The notes: generated by a model not told the origin, from the sequence alone. Numbered from the stretch's first letter, positions 49,042 through 57,890 are shown. The stretch is 64,000 nucleotides of DNA from Bacillus sp. 2B10 (GCA_003946805.1 RPSH01000001.1:224801-288800), one strand, 5' to 3'. Numbers and translations: made by a program.

Positions 49042-49345
49042 GGGGTGACCGTGGTCCCTGCGCAAGTGGGGATCCATATACGCAACGGTGCGACTCCTTT
49101 ACGATCGTTGGCGGCTATCGATTCCTGCCTTCGCGGGAATGACGGCAAGAGGCTGGCGTAGAGAACCAAACGTCGCCCCAGCGCAGGCTGGAGCCTCCCG
49201 CGGCGAGGCACGCGGTCTGGCAACAGGAAGATTTCGGCCTTCGCCGGGATGACGTATGTGGCCGCCCCCCGAAGCGTACCAGACCGCAAAGCGGTTGCGC
49301 CCGGGCGGCGCGCGTGCTTGGGATTGGCGGGGATCGGGAAACTCT
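49042..49345. other. 304-base gap filled with family A repeat pieces
   Basis: Between the chemoreceptor and the ATP-grasp gene there is a degraded arm near 49050-49070, a single arm at 49119-49145 and a full copy at 49171-49254. No gene is seen. Confidence 0.7.
49119..49254. repeat. Family A inverted repeats, one half and one full copy
   Basis: Half copy CGATTCCTGCCTTCGCGGGA (49119-49145). Full copy 49171-49254 from CGTCGCCCCAGCGCAGGCTG to GGCCTTCGCCGGGATGACG, with a spacer containing CCCGCGGCGAGG. Confidence 0.75.
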
Positions 49346-51829
49346 ATGGCCAGCCGCGCAATCAACGGACGGTTCGATGCTGGCGCGACCGGTGGGCGCT
49401 GGCTCGACGAATATTGTGCTGCCGCTCGGCCGGGCGACATGCTGTGCCATGCGACCGTGCAGGATCGTGCGGCGTGGGAGGCGGCGTTCGAGGAACTGGC
49501 CGGCGTGCCGGGCAACACGCTGTCCGCCGCGCGTGAGCGGGCGCAGCGGCATTCCGACGATATCGGCACGGCGTATCGTGCGGCGGGCGAGAATGAGGAG
49601 CGCCGCTGGCCGCTGTCGCCGGTCCCGCTGCTGATCGGGGCCGACGAATGGCGCGGCATCGCCGAGGGGATGGCCGAGCGCGCCGACCTGTTCGAGGCGA
49701 TCGTCGCCGACATCCACGGCGAGCAGCGGCTGGTGGCCGACGGCGTGCTGCCGGCGATGCTGGTCACCGGATCGCCGCTGTTCCTGCGGCCGATGGTCGG
49801 ACTGGTGCCGCCGGGCGGGCACCAGCTGCACTTCGTGGCGGCCGATCTGTGCCGCGGACCCAACGGGCGCTGGCGGGTGCTGGCCGACCATGTCCGCGTG
49901 CCGGTGGGGGCGGGCTATGCGCTGGAGAACCGGCTGGCGATCGGCCGGACGCTGGGCGGCCTGCCCGCGCGGCTCAACATCGAACGCCATGCGCCGTTCT
50001 TCGCCGCGATGCGCGCGGGCATCGCCGCCGCGTGCCGCCGTGCCGAGCCGCGCATCGGGTTGCTGACCTCGGGCAAGCTCAACCCCAGCTATCCCGAACA
50101 GGCGCATCTGGCGCGCTATCTGGGTTTCCTGCTGGTCGAGGGGGCCGACCTGGCGGTGCGCGACGACCAGCTCTATGTCCGCACCATCGCGGGCCTCAAG
50201 CGGATCGACGCGCTGTGGCGGCGGATCGATCCGCGCCTCATCGATCCGCTGGCGTTCGATGCCAATTCGACGATCGGCGTACCCGGCCTCGTCGATGCGA
50301 TGGCGGCGGGCAATGTCGTGATCGCCAATGCGCCGGGCGTCGGCGTGCTCGAATCACCGGCCTTCGCCGCGTTCCTGCCGGCGCTGGGCGAGCGGTTGCT
50401 GGGGCGGGCGCCGTCGCTGCCATCGATCGGGACATGGTGGTGCGGCCGGGCGGGCGATCGGGCGCGGGTGCTGTCGTCGCTCGATCAGCTGGTGATCGGT
50501 CCCGCCTTTGCCGGGCCGGTGGCGGAGCTGGCCGGGCCGGTGCTGGGCGCGTCGCTGGACGAAGCGGCGCGCGCGCGGCTGACGGCGGCCATGGCGCTGC
50601 GCCCGCAGGATTATGTCGGGCAGGAGGTCGCCGAACTGTCGACCATGCCGACCGTGTGCGACGGCGAGCTGCTGCCGCGGCCCTTTTCGCTCAGGGTATT
50701 CGCCGCGCGCGGCGGCGACGGGCGCTGGGTCGTGCTGCCCGGCGGCTTCGTGCGGATCGGCGACCAGCCCGACGCGCGCGCGGCGGTGATGGGCGAGGGG
50801 TCGTGGTCGGCCGACGTCGTCGTCCACGGTCCCGATCCGGTCGCGCCGGTATCGCTGCTGCAGCCGACCGACAGCGTGGAACTGCGCCGCAATCCCGGCA
50901 CGCTGCCCAGCCGGGTCGCCGACAACCTGTTCTGGCTGGGCCGCTATCTGGAGCGGGGCGAGGCGTTGCTGGGCGTCATCCGCGTGCTGTTCGGCCATTC
51001 GATCTCCGCCGATACCGGCGCGGCGCTGGCGCCGGCGACGGTCGAGCGGCTGGTGACGCTGATCGTCGACACCGGCGCGGCCGCCCGCCCGCCCAGCCAC
51101 CGCCGCCGCGACCTGGTCGATTTCGGGCGCGAGGCGATGGAGTCGGTCGACGGCTGGGGCAGCGTGCGCGCGATCAACCGCATGGCGACCGGCATCGGCG
51201 GCGTGTCGCGCGACCGGTTGTCGCTGGACATGGTGCGGCTGCTCGACGCGCCGCATCCGATGACCGGCACGCTGCTCGACCGGGCGGGTACGTTGCAGCG
51301 CCGCTATGCCGCGCTCGCCGGGCTGTCGGCCGAACATATGGGGCGGACCGATGCGTGGCGCTTCCACGATCTGGGACGGCGGATCGAGCGGGCGATGGCG
51401 GCGACGCGCACGCTGCTGGCGGTCGACCTGCGCCGGGCGAGCGCCGAGGACCTGTCGACGCTGCTCGACCTGGCCGACAGCCAGATCAGCTATCGCCAGC
51501 GTTACCTGATGGGGTTCGCACGGGTGCCGGTGATCGACCTGATCGCGCTGGACCCCGGCAATCCGCGCGGCATCGCGTTCCAGGTGGAGACGATCGTCGG
51601 CCATCTGGCGAAGCTGCCGGTGCTGAACGATGCCGGCATCGCCGAGCCGCAGCAGCGCATCGCCGCGCGGCTGACGGCGGGCATCGCCATGGCCTCGGCC
51701 GATCGGCTGGACCGCGGCTGGGTGCTGGAAATCAACCAGCAACTGCAAAAACTGTCCGACGCCATCGGCACCCGCTATTTCCTGCAAGGCGCGCAGCCGC
51801 TGCGCGAAGCCGGGCTGACCCTCGCATGA
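49346..51829 (+). CDS. Circularly permuted ATP-grasp protein fused to an alpha-E domain
   Basis: 827 residues. The first 480 are a circularly permuted type 2 ATP-grasp enzyme (DUF404/DUF407 type), with VPLLIGADEWRGIAEGMAERA, RPMVGLVPPGGHQLHFVAADL and PGGFVRIG. The last 320 are the alpha-E (DUF403) helical domain, starting LPSRVADNLFWLGRYLERGE. Elsewhere these are often two proteins. Family predictions suggest peptide-bond or amide ligation linked to a transglutaminase-like protease; the product is unknown. The ATG at 49346 is used; an upstream start would translate the repeat. Its stop overlaps the next start (ATGA). Confidence 0.9.
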   Translation: MASRAINGRFDAGATGGRWLDEYCAAARPGDMLCHATVQDRAAWEAAFEELAGVPGNTLSAARERAQRHSDDIGTAYRAAGENEERRWPLSPVPLLIGADEWRGIAEGMAERADLFEAIVADIHGEQRLVADGVLPAMLVTGSPLFLRPMVGLVPPGGHQLHFVAADLCRGPNGRWRVLADHVRVPVGAGYALENRLAIGRTLGGLPARLNIERHAPFFAAMRAGIAAACRRAEPRIGLLTSGKLNPSYPEQAHLARYLGFLLVEGADLAVRDDQLYVRTIAGLKRIDALWRRIDPRLIDPLAFDANSTIGVPGLVDAMAAGNVVIANAPGVGVLESPAFAAFLPALGERLLGRAPSLPSIGTWWCGRAGDRARVLSSLDQLVIGPAFAGPVAELAGPVLGASLDEAARARLTAAMALRPQDYVGQEVAELSTMPTVCDGELLPRPFSLRVFAARGGDGRWVVLPGGFVRIGDQPDARAAVMGEGSWSADVVVHGPDPVAPVSLLQPTDSVELRRNPGTLPSRVADNLFWLGRYLERGEALLGVIRVLFGHSISADTGAALAPATVERLVTLIVDTGAAARPPSHRRRDLVDFGREAMESVDGWGSVRAINRMATGIGGVSRDRLSLDMVRLLDAPHPMTGTLLDRAGTLQRRYAALAGLSAEHMGRTDAWRFHDLGRRIERAMAATRTLLAVDLRRASAEDLSTLLDLADSQISYRQRYLMGFARVPVIDLIALDPGNPRGIAFQVETIVGHLAKLPVLNDAGIAEPQQRIAARLTAGIAMASADRLDRGWVLEINQQLQKLSDAIGTRYFLQGAQPLREAGLTLA

Positions 51830-52713
51830 TGCGCTATGCCATCCGCCACATCACCCGTTTCGATTACGAGGAGGCGGCGGGGTTCGCGCGCTGCAACCTG
51901 CGGCTGCGGCCGATCCTGTGGTCGGGGCAGGAGCTGGAGGAATATGCGCTGCTCGTCGAACCGGGCGGCCATACCGAACCGGCGCGGGCGCAGGCGGGGC
52001 TGGCCAACGTCACCCGGCTGGTGGTCGAGCGGCCCGAACGGACGCTGACGATCGAGAGCCGGGCGACGGTGCGCGTCGAACGCACGATCCCGCTGCCGTC
52101 GCCGACCGACCCGACGCTGGCCGACATCCGCCGGATGGTGGGCGAGGTCGCCGATGCCGGCCCCGCCAGCCCGGTCAGCTATCTCTTTCCCTCCACCCAT
52201 GTGCCCATCGTGCCCGAGATCGCGGCATGGTGTGCCGAGGACCTGGCCGACGATCACGGCATCCTCGACGCCGCGATCGCGCTCGCCCGGCGCATCCAGC
52301 GCGACTTCGCCTTCGATCCGACCGCGACGCTGGTCGACACGCCGCCCGCCGAAGCCTTCGCCAAGCGCGGCGGGGTGTGTCAGGATTTCGCGCAGATCAT
52401 GCTGTCGGGCTTGCGCGGCGCGGGGCTGCCCGCGGCCTATTGCTCGGGCTATCTGCGCACGCTGCCGCCGCCGGGGCAGGAACGGCTGGTCGGGGCCGAT
52501 GCGACCCATGCGTGGGTATTGGTATGGGCCGGTCCCGTTCTGGGATGGACCGGGGTCGATCCGACCAACGGCATCTGGATGGCCGAGGACCATGTCGTGA
52601 TGGCGATCGGCCGCGACTATGCCGACATCGCGCCGATCGATGGCGTCGTGCTGGGGTCGGGCGCGCAGACGATGCAGGTGTCGGTCGACGTGGAGCCGCT
52701 GCCGGTCGGGTAG
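51826..52713 (+). CDS. Transglutaminase-like cysteine peptidase
   Basis: 295 residues. The N-terminal beta domain (MMRYAIRHITRFDYEEAA) is followed by the transglutaminase core with Cys in RGGVCQDFAQIM, His in DATHAWVLVW and Asp in VDPTNGIW. Proteins of this type are almost always next to the ATP-grasp/alpha-E genes and are predicted to cut or transfer on the same peptide-like product. The start overlaps the upstream stop, so the two proteins should be made together. No Ntn-hydrolase third component, seen in some genomes, is present here. Confidence 0.92.
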   Translation: MMRYAIRHITRFDYEEAAGFARCNLRLRPILWSGQELEEYALLVEPGGHTEPARAQAGLANVTRLVVERPERTLTIESRATVRVERTIPLPSPTDPTLADIRRMVGEVADAGPASPVSYLFPSTHVPIVPEIAAWCAEDLADDHGILDAAIALARRIQRDFAFDPTATLVDTPPAEAFAKRGGVCQDFAQIMLSGLRGAGLPAAYCSGYLRTLPPPGQERLVGADATHAWVLVWAGPVLGWTGVDPTNGIWMAEDHVVMAIGRDYADIAPIDGVVLGSGAQTMQVSVDVEPLPVG

Positions 52714-52958
52714 CCGGTTCGGGAAGGCGGGTGGCGGTAATCAGGGCAGCCGGCCCGGCCGATGCCGCCCGCGAAGCGCAGCCGCCGCCGGACGATGCCC
52801 TGCCGGTGCCCGACCCGTACCGGACGTTTGCGCGTTCCCGATATTCCATGTCCGACGAACCGTTTCGGGAAAAGGCATTCGGGAACAGGTTTCGGAAACC
52901 GGACCCTGACGGAGCGTCGCCGAGTGGGTTGGCGGGTCCGTTTGTCCGTCGCGGGTTC
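52714..52958. other. Gap with short GGGAA-type hairpins, before the low-GC island
   Basis: 245 bases without a gene. CGTTTCGGGAAAAGG, ATTCGGGAACAGG and TTTCGGAAACCGG lie in a row at about 52862-52904, and TTTCGGAAA/ACCGGA can form a small stem. The composition starts to shift toward the island. Confidence 0.4.
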
Positions 52959-53447
52959 CTATTTGGGAATGGCGAACACCTTCTGCATCTCCGCGCGATC
53001 GAAACTCTCACCGTCAATTTCGACAGTCTGATGCTCAACGATGCTGAAGCCCATCGCCGCGAATGCCGGTTGCGCCATCAAGCTCGCGTGCACCCACAAT
53101 TTTCCATCGCCTCGCTCAAGGCTGCGCTGCTCAATCCATGTGTATAACTGTCGGAACAAGCCGGTCCCCTGCGCTGACGGCCTGATGTAAGCGAAATCGA
53201 TATAGCCATTGGGCTCAAGGCTCATGAAGCCTGCGATCACGGTCACGGATCGAGCCAAGACAATCATCTGCCTATCAAGACGCGCGTCCCATTCCTCGCC
53301 GCTGCGGCGGTGGGGCACCCATCTCTCACGCTGCCTATCCGTATATTTGCTCGGGCCGCTTCTGACTGCCTCGAACATTACGTCGGCTAGGTCATCGTAA
53401 TCGGTTTTGGTGGCCCATTGCAGCTGGTAGGAGGTGTCCATGCGCAT
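52959..53447 (-). CDS. GNAT-family N-acetyltransferase
   Basis: 162 residues of the GCN5-related fold. Acetyl-CoA binding motif A is in IRPSAQGTGLFRQLY, the strand before it reads GYIDFAYI, and ASLMAQPAFAAMGF at the end is typical. The substrate is unknown. Codon use is less GC-rich than in the genes to the left. It lies alone on the minus strand, divergent from the P-loop kinase gene, at the edge of a lower-GC island. Confidence 0.85.
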   Translation of the reverse strand: MRMDTSYQLQWATKTDYDDLADVMFEAVRSGPSKYTDRQRERWVPHRRSGEEWDARLDRQMIVLARSVTVIAGFMSLEPNGYIDFAYIRPSAQGTGLFRQLYTWIEQRSLERGDGKLWVHASLMAQPAFAAMGFSIVEHQTVEIDGESFDRAEMQKVFAIPK

Positions 53448-53484
53448 CGGGTATCGCCGGGAATGGCCCGCTTCAATCAGGATA

Positions 53485-53550
53485 ATTCCCGAAACTCGAT
53501 CGATATCGAGAACGCCTGCGCCGTCTCGATCGTCGTTCGTTTGCAGGAAT
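53485..53550. repeat. Family G small inverted repeat, copy 1
   Basis: ATTCCCGAAACTCGATCGAT and CGATCGTCGTTCGTTTGCAGG mirror each other imperfectly, in the gap between the GNAT and kinase genes. The right end CGTTTGCAGGAAT matches the ends of the copies at 54170 and 55222. Confidence 0.6.
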
Positions 53551-53587
53551 GATCGCGATCGGAGACCGGTTAGGGTATGGACGCACC

Positions 53588-54145
53588 ATGATCTACTTCA
53601 TCGGTGGAGCAAGTCGCAGCGGCAAGTCGCTGCTGGCGTCGCGGATGATGACGCAGGCCGGCGTGCCGTGGCTGTCGCTGGATGTGCTACGTATGGGACT
53701 GGTGCGTGGCGCACCGGTGCTGGGCCTGAATGCTGAAGCCGACGACTTGGAAGAAGCGGCGCGATTATGGCCGATCATACGGGCGATGACCGAGAATATG
53801 ATCGACGACGGGCGAGACTATTTGATCGAGGGTGCCTGTCTGGACCCGTGTGACGTTGCCACGCTCGTGGCTGCCGGAGAAGCGCGGGCCTGTTTTCTGG
53901 GGTATCCCCGGCTATCCGCAAAGGAGAAGGCAGGTTTCGTTCTGCAATTCCGCGACGGTCCGAACGACTGGCTGACCGACGAGCCGCGGCAGGTCATGCT
54001 GGCGCACCTTCTCGATGGTTGTCGGACGAGTCGGAGGATCGAGAAATCGTGCGGCGAAGTAGACCTGCCGTTCTTCGATACCGGCTGCGACTTCGGTATC
54101 GCATTGTCGGCAGCAGAGCGATGGTTGGTGGCCGGCCAGTTCTGA
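53588..54145 (+). CDS. P-loop NTPase, small kinase-like protein
   Basis: 185 residues starting at the ATG at 53588, giving MIYFIGGASRSGKSLLASRMM with the Walker A motif GGASRSGKS at the very start. An upstream ATG would add 13 residues before this strand. LSLDVLRMGLVRG may hold the acceptor Asp, and DYLIEGACLDPCDV is the region after the Walker B strand. The size and plan fit a nucleoside- or small-molecule kinase of the AAA_33/zeta-like group. The substrate is unknown. Member of the low-GC island. Confidence 0.75.
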   Translation: MIYFIGGASRSGKSLLASRMMTQAGVPWLSLDVLRMGLVRGAPVLGLNAEADDLEEAARLWPIIRAMTENMIDDGRDYLIEGACLDPCDVATLVAAGEARACFLGYPRLSAKEKAGFVLQFRDGPNDWLTDEPRQVMLAHLLDGCRTSRRIEKSCGEVDLPFFDTGCDFGIALSAAERWLVAGQF

Positions 54146-54169
54146 CCAGGCCACCCCTCTTTCCAAAAT

Positions 54170-54224
54170 ATCGATCCCAATGGGAATGCCCCGGCCGTCT
54201 CGCTCACCCTTCGTTTGTGGGAAG
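54170..54224. repeat. Family G small inverted repeat, copy 2 (degraded)
   Basis: ATCGATCCCAATGGGAATG on the left and CGTTTGTGGGAAGG on the right, around a CCGTCTCGCTC core shared with copy 1, 24 bases after the kinase stop. Confidence 0.5.
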
Positions 54225-54383
54225 GAAATTAGTTGCGAAGCAATCGCGCCCCATCGTCATCTCGCCTTTTAGAATTGCGGCTGATCGCTCGGCGATGCAA
54301 AGTTGCGGTACAAGCGCCTCTGACCGGAGGCAGTTTTCTATTCGTCGCGATGCCGCCGCTCATGCCCACCGAAGGACCCGTTG

Positions 54384-55214
54384 ATGCCAGTTGAGTTTAT
54401 ATCTCAAACGACTGGACGGACGTTCGGCATCGGTGAGCTTGAGCAACCACGACTGTTTTTGTGGCAGTTAGGGTCATACGCTGACGACCTTCAGCTAGGG
54501 TCGATCGACAGCTATGAGCATGAACCCGGCGTTTGGCAGGAGGGCCGGGAACAGGCTCGATGGCACGCTTGGATGCGGTATGATCGTCGTGGTGCATTGC
54601 CTGCTGAGTTAACGCCGGAGCGCTTCTATCTCGCGACGGGCCTTCGATCACTGAGCAAGATCGGGGACTATTCTGGCAGCTATGATCTTCCGGTAAAGGT
54701 TGTGTCGCAGCGGTTTTTGACGGCGCTTCAGGAAGCTGGCCAACCGGACATGCAGATTATGCCGCTGACAGTTTGGCGCAGAGCGCAGAGCGATCACGCG
54801 CCGCAGGCTGATGCCGTAGCGGAGTTCTTCGCTCTATATTGCTGGGCTGACCCAAAGGTGTTTGATCTAGAGCTTTCGTCGCTCGATCGCATCGATCTCG
54901 ATAAATACGGATCGGCTTTGACCGACGACGGTTTGGACGCGCCATCCGTGTCGAAGGTTTACACCAATACATGGCAAAACATGGCACTGTCAGTCCCCAC
55001 CGGTGAAGTTGATTTACCTCCATTATTCCGCATCTCAGGCGCGGGCGGTGGCAGGTATGTGTCGCCGCAGTTTGCCGCAACGATCGAGCGACAGAAACTG
55101 AAGGTAAATCTGGTCAAGCGCCCGATCGACCCTGATCGCGAAAGTGCGATCGGCGAAGCGGTGCGACAAGGGATGCTGACTGCATGGCCGCCAGAGCATC
55201 CCTTGGGCGACTGA
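54384..55214 (+). CDS. Imm11-like (DUF1629-like) hypothetical protein
   Basis: 276 residues from the ATG at 54384. No signal or membrane segment is present. The order of motifs recalls Imm11/DUF1629 proteins, which are predicted immunity proteins of polymorphic toxins: LPVKVVSQRFLTALQEAGQ, then FALYCWADPKVFDLELSS, and late LFRISGAGGGRYVSPQFAATIERQ. Similarity is judged from the pattern only. Base composition is visibly lower in GC than in the core genes. No toxin gene adjoins it. Last gene of the island. Confidence 0.55.
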   Translation: MPVEFISQTTGRTFGIGELEQPRLFLWQLGSYADDLQLGSIDSYEHEPGVWQEGREQARWHAWMRYDRRGALPAELTPERFYLATGLRSLSKIGDYSGSYDLPVKVVSQRFLTALQEAGQPDMQIMPLTVWRRAQSDHAPQADAVAEFFALYCWADPKVFDLELSSLDRIDLDKYGSALTDDGLDAPSVSKVYTNTWQNMALSVPTGEVDLPPLFRISGAGGGRYVSPQFAATIERQKLKVNLVKRPIDPDRESAIGEAVRQGMLTAWPPEHPLGD

Positions 55215-55541
55215 TCGACATTTTCCCGAAATTCGATCGTTTGCGGGAAAGTCGGCCGAGTTCGCCAGCGCCGGCCCGCGGGTCCCGCCCGGCTGGCCCG
55301 GCATGTCGCAGCTTCGCCAGACCGCCGCGACCATCGTCACTTCGCGCCCCGGCAGAGGCCGGTCCGGTCGGGGGACGTCCGGAACGCGCGGAAAGGCGTT
55401 GGCGATGGAATCCCGACTCGTGACGGGGTGCGGTGACGATGTGGCTCGGTTCGGGACGTTCCCGGAGATCCCGCCTCGCGGGAACACTGCGGCCAACCCG
55501 GATTGACGAACCCGTAACGGACGCGCGATAAAGAACAAATC
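55215..55541. other. 327-base gap between the island and imuA
   Basis: Holds a family G hairpin at 55222-55250 that may terminate the Imm11-like transcript. A middle part (55260-55500) is GC-rich with short inverted repeats such as GTTCGGGACGTTCCCG but no gene. The imuA promoter with two LexA-like sites follows (55508-55547). Confidence 0.6.
55222..55250. terminator. Family G hairpin, copy 3, after the Imm11-like gene
   Basis: TTTCCCGAAA and TTTGCGGGAAA pair over 10 bp with one bulged G around TTCGATCG, 8 bases beyond the stop. This is the best-formed copy of the repeat. Confidence 0.6.
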
Positions 55542-55547
55542 ATGAAC
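55508..55547 (+). promoter_or_regulatory. LexA boxes at the imuA start (one perfect, one near-match)
   Basis: GAAC AAATCAT GAAC at 55533-55547 is a perfect GTTC-N7-GTTC box (opposite strand) and covers the imuA start codon at 55542. A near-match, GAAC CCGTAAC GGAC, lies at 55508-55522. The two are 11 helical-turn-compatible bases apart and could be bound together. Confidence 0.8.
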
Positions 55548-56333
55548 CTAGAGTCGTCCACCCTTGTCGCGCTGAAGCGTTGCGTCGCCGCCATGGAGCG
55601 GCGCGCGCCGGTGGCCGAGGCGGTGCGGGTGGCGACCGGGCATGGCGATATCGATGCCGCGCTGTCCGGTGGAGTCGCGCGCGGACGGGTGCACGAGATT
55701 TTCGCGCTGGATATCGGCGATGCCGGCAGCGCGACCGGCTTTGCGGGCATGCTCGCGGTCCGGCTGGGCGGCGGCATCGTGTGGTTGCGCGAAGCGGCGG
55801 TGGTGCAGGGCGGCGGGCATCTGCACGCGCCGGGGCTGGTCGAGATCGGAGTCGATCCCGCGCGGCTGCTGCTGGGGCTGCTGCCCGATCCGCTGTCGGT
55901 GCTGCGCGCCGCCGCCGATGTCGTGCGCTGTGCCGGCGTCGGCGTGGCGGTGATCGAACTGCACCGCGATCCCAGGGCGCTCGACCTGACCGCCAGCCGC
56001 CGCCTCGCGCTGGCGGCGGAGGAAAGCGGGGTGACCGCGCTGCTGCTGCGCATTGCCGCGACTCCGGTGGCGAGCGCCGCCGACACGCGCTGGGCGGTGC
56101 GGTCCTGCGCCTCGCAGCCGCTGCCCGCCAACGCGCCGGGCCATCCGACCTTCGACCTCGAATTATTGCGTCAGCGCGGCCGGGGTGCCGATGGCCGCTG
56201 GCAAGTGGAGTGGAACCGTGAGCAAGCCGTCTTCGTCAGCGCCGCAGAGCGGCCGACGCCATCTGGCGCTGTGGTGGCCGTTCCTGCCGACCGACCGGTT
56301 GCGGCGCCAATCCCCCTGCGGCGTGCCGGATGA
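55542..56333 (+). CDS. imuA: ImuA, RecA-like SOS mutagenesis accessory protein
   Basis: 263 residues. The RecA-like core has a degenerate Walker A (DIGDAGSATGFAGML) rather than GxxxxGKT, as known for ImuA. Family features are HGDIDAALSGGVARGRVHEIF at the start, GGIVWLREAAVVQGGGHLHAPGL, and the tail DGRWQVEWNREQAVF. It works with ImuB and DnaE2 in damage-induced mutagenesis. The start codon lies inside a LexA box. Its 3' end overlaps imuB by 116 bases in another frame. Confidence 0.93.
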   Translation: MNLESSTLVALKRCVAAMERRAPVAEAVRVATGHGDIDAALSGGVARGRVHEIFALDIGDAGSATGFAGMLAVRLGGGIVWLREAAVVQGGGHLHAPGLVEIGVDPARLLLGLLPDPLSVLRAAADVVRCAGVGVAVIELHRDPRALDLTASRRLALAAEESGVTALLLRIAATPVASAADTRWAVRSCASQPLPANAPGHPTFDLELLRQRGRGADGRWQVEWNREQAVFVSAAERPTPSGAVVAVPADRPVAAPIPLRRAG

Positions 56334-57774
56334 CGCCCCGTTCGTCTGTGTCGAGACGGTGCGGGGTGCCTTGCGCATCGCATCGGTCGATCCACAGGCG
56401 GTGGAACAGGGGATCGCCCCGGGCATGGCGCTGGCCGATGCCCGTGCGCTGCTGCCCGACCTGGCGGTGGTCGATGCCGATCCGTTCGCCGACCATGGCT
56501 GGCTGGAGCGGATCGCCGACGCGTGCGACCGGTTCACGCCGCTGGTGGCATTCGACGGCGGCGACGGCGTGACGATGGACATCACCGGCTGCGCGCACCT
56601 GTTCGGCGGCGAAGGCGCGCTGGTGGCGGAAGTCGAGGCGCGGCTGGAACGGTTCGGCACGCTGCGCCACGCGCTGGCCGATACGCCCGACGCGGCGCAG
56701 GCGCTGGCGCGGTTCCAGAGCGCCCCGGCGGCGAGCGAGACGGCGGCGGTCCGGCGGCTGGGGGTCGCGGCGCTCAGGCTGGACGACGAGATCGCGGTGG
56801 CGCTGCGCCGCGCGGGCCTGCGCACCATCGGCGATCTCGCCAGCCGCCCGACCGCCCCGATCGCGGCGCGCTTCGGCGAGGAAACGGTGGCGGCGCTCGC
56901 GCGGTTGCTGGGCGATGCCGACCAGCGGCTGCGACCGCGGCGCGCGCTGCCCGCCTTGTTCTTCGAGCGGCGCTTCGCCGAACCGATCGCGCGCGACGCC
57001 GACGTGCTGGCGACGATCGGCGATCTGGCGGGCGAGGCCGAAGCCGAACTGACCGCGCGCGATCGCGGCGGGCGGCGCTTTGCGGTGCGGCTGTACCGGG
57101 CGGATGGCGCGCTGCGCGATCTGGCGGTCGAAAGCGGGCTGCCCTTGCGCGATCCGCCGTCGATCCTGCGACTGTTCCGCGAACGGATCGACGCGCTGTC
57201 CGACCCGATCGATCCGGGGTTCGGGTTCGACATGATCCGCATGAGCGTCCCCGCGCTCGAACCGCTCGCCGCCACCCAGTTGCAGCTGGAGGGCGGGGCG
57301 GTCAGCGAGGAGGCGATGGCGGCGCTGGTCGACCGGCTGACCACCCGGCTGGGGCGCGGGCGGATCGCGCGGATGGCACCGGGCGACAGCCATCTGCCCG
57401 AACAGGGCGTGCTGACCATCCCCGCGATCGACACGCCTGCGCCGACCGGCTGGGACGCGCCGGAGGCCGGCGAGCCGCCGCTGCGCCCGATCCACCTGTT
57501 CGACCCGCCGCAGCGGATCGAGGTGATGGCCGAGGTCCCCGACGGGCCGCCGCACCGCTTCCGCTGGCGCCGCGTGCTGCACGACGTGATCCGGTTCGAG
57601 GGGCCGGAACGGATCGCCGCGCAGTGGTGGCGGCGGGGCCAGGCGAAGGTGCGGACGCGCGATTACTACCGCGTCGAGGACGTGCGCGGGCGGCGCTACT
57701 GGATTTTCCGCCACGGGCTGTACGATCGCGAGACGCCCGATCCGATGTGGTATGTCCATGGGGTGTTCGCGTGA
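56218..57774 (+). CDS. imuB: ImuB, inactive Y-family DNA polymerase-like protein
   Basis: 518 residues from a GTG at 56218, with GGAG nine bases upstream; an ATG at 56191 is possible. The Y-family palm begins RRHLALWWPFLPTDRLRR, where an active polymerase would have the acidic DxDxF; the acidic residues are missing, as in other ImuB proteins. The fingers and little finger follow (GIAPGMALADARALLPDL; MDITGCAHLFGGE). A beta-clamp-binding motif is likely in LRPIHLF. ImuB links DnaE2 to the clamp. It overlaps imuA. Confidence 0.92.
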   Translation: MSKPSSSAPQSGRRHLALWWPFLPTDRLRRQSPCGVPDDAPFVCVETVRGALRIASVDPQAVEQGIAPGMALADARALLPDLAVVDADPFADHGWLERIADACDRFTPLVAFDGGDGVTMDITGCAHLFGGEGALVAEVEARLERFGTLRHALADTPDAAQALARFQSAPAASETAAVRRLGVAALRLDDEIAVALRRAGLRTIGDLASRPTAPIAARFGEETVAALARLLGDADQRLRPRRALPALFFERRFAEPIARDADVLATIGDLAGEAEAELTARDRGGRRFAVRLYRADGALRDLAVESGLPLRDPPSILRLFRERIDALSDPIDPGFGFDMIRMSVPALEPLAATQLQLEGGAVSEEAMAALVDRLTTRLGRGRIARMAPGDSHLPEQGVLTIPAIDTPAPTGWDAPEAGEPPLRPIHLFDPPQRIEVMAEVPDGPPHRFRWRRVLHDVIRFEGPERIAAQWWRRGQAKVRTRDYYRVEDVRGRRYWIFRHGLYDRETPDPMWYVHGVFA

Positions 57775-57806
57775 GGCGTGCCGCGCTTGCGACGCCGCAC
57801 CGGCTG

Positions 57807-57890
57807 CGTCACCCCAGCGAAGGCCGGGGTCCCTCCGTTGCTGGTACAACGTGTTTGCCGCGAAAGATTCCAGCCTTCGCTGGAATGACG
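57807..57890. repeat. Family A inverted repeat between imuB and dnaE2
   Basis: Left arm CGTCACCCCAGCGAAGGCCG, right arm CCAGCCTTCGCTGGAATGAC, spacer of about 40 bases. It has inserted within the imuA-imuB-dnaE2 cassette, whose genes are usually tightly packed. Confidence 0.8.

Noticed and set aside
52959..55214. The low-GC island as a prophage or integrative element
   Set aside because: There is no integrase, structural phage gene, transposase or direct-repeat boundary. Cassette-like gain is the simpler reading.
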